Notes under the pieces: generated by a model | The model's input: the letters and a program-made list of their open reading frames with translations, nothing else | Databases searched by the model: none | What the model was told of the DNA's origin: nothing | From: JADFNO01 sp965369945 | Lineage (GTDB): Bacteria; Planctomycetota; Phycisphaerae; Phycisphaerales; SM1A02 | DNA length: 7,179 nt | Reading direction: 5' to 3' | Assembly (NCBI GenBank): GCA_965369945.1 | Contig: CBDUST010000245.1 | Coordinates: 1 to 7,179 of the forward strand | Part shown: piece by piece, positions 6,872 through 7,179 of the stretch | Layout: every line of letters begins with the position of its first letter | How positions within the stretch are numbered: the stretch's first letter is position 1 | Position numbers and translations under genes: made by a program

Positions 6872-7179
6872 GGGGCCGCTTTCACATCGGTATAATAAAA
6901 CAAGCTCTCAAGGAGCTGCTGCGCAGCGGGAACATAAAGTGTAATGAGTGTCCCAAGGATAAAGAGCATGACCGACGCCAATACGGCCTTGTCCTCGCGC
7001 AGGGCGGTCAAGGGGTTGTCCGAGGTGCCCCTGGTCGCGCGACGGTATAAGCGATGGATGGCGATGAGTACGAGGGGACTGAGCAGCGCAAACCCGAGCG
7101 AGCGGGGGCCAAAGAGCGCCAAGGCGTGCTCGGACAGCGCATACATGAGATAGGTCACCACCGCCAGCACCGCGCTCAC
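6868..7179 (-). CDS. UbiA-family polyprenyl transferase, C-terminal part (partial)
   Basis: The frame enters from the right edge and ends at a TGA at 6868-6870, giving 103 residues of the C-terminus. Three hydrophobic segments are visible (VLAVVTYLMYALS, SLGFALLSPLVLIAI, VLASVMLFILGTLITLYV). Between the last two comes the cytoplasmic loop HRLYRRATRGTSDNPLTALREDKAV. This order, an Arg-Tyr loop followed by Gly, Pro, a Leu stretch and Asp-Lys before the last helix, resembles the end of UbiA enzymes such as decaprenyl-phosphate phosphoribosyltransferase, which make polyprenyl-phosphate pentose donors. The aspartate-rich catalytic motifs would lie outside the window, so the call is tentative. The GTG at the window edge is not evidence for a start. 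The stop overlaps the next ATG by four bases (ATGA), placing both genes in one operon. Confidence 0.6.
   Translation of the reverse strand: MSAVLAVVTYLMYALSEHALALFGPRSLGFALLSPLVLIAIHRLYRRATRGTSDNPLTALREDKAVLASVMLFILGTLITLYVPAAQQLLESLFYYTDVKAAP

Overview
The window looks like an ordinary bacterial chromosome segment of moderately high GC (judged by eye) with tightly packed genes. It holds two converging gene groups that meet at about position 3720. The succinate dehydrogenase genes are of the Bacillus type: a single di-heme cytochrome b558 anchor and a flavoprotein with the HSVCAQGGIN motif. This form is typical of menaquinone-using bacteria. That type, together with cell-envelope genes rich in methyltransferases, would suit a planctomycete-like organism, but taxonomy is an inference and cannot be settled from this sequence.

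Plus strand (1-3709): the last 36 codons of an unidentified gene with a Pro/Ser/Thr/Gln-rich tail, then sdhC (cytochrome b558 membrane anchor), sdhA (flavoprotein) and a class I SAM-dependent methyltransferase. The iron-sulfur subunit gene sdhB, which usually follows sdhA, is not here. The methyltransferase takes its place, and its start lies 53 bases past the sdhA stop.

Minus strand (7179 down to 3733): a run of genes pointing left. In transcription order these are the C-terminal end of a probable UbiA-family polyprenyl transferase, a GT-C (PMT/ArnT-like) membrane glycosyltransferase joined to it by an ATGA overlap, a class I methyltransferase, a roughly 490-base stretch with one reading frame for hydrophobic segments split by a single TGA, and another class I methyltransferase. 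The order and spacing suggest one operon. A UbiA-like enzyme that could make a polyprenyl-phosphate sugar donor, a GT-C enzyme that could use one, and methyltransferases that could decorate product or lipid suggest a glycan or glycolipid pathway at the membrane. That pathway is an inference; only the family assignments rest on the sequence.

No tRNA, rRNA, CRISPR array, insertion sequence or phage gene was seen. I found no convincing new system. The points most worth checking are the sdhCA pair without sdhB, the three methyltransferases around the convergent junction, the UbiA/GT-C pair, and the TGA-split small membrane frame.
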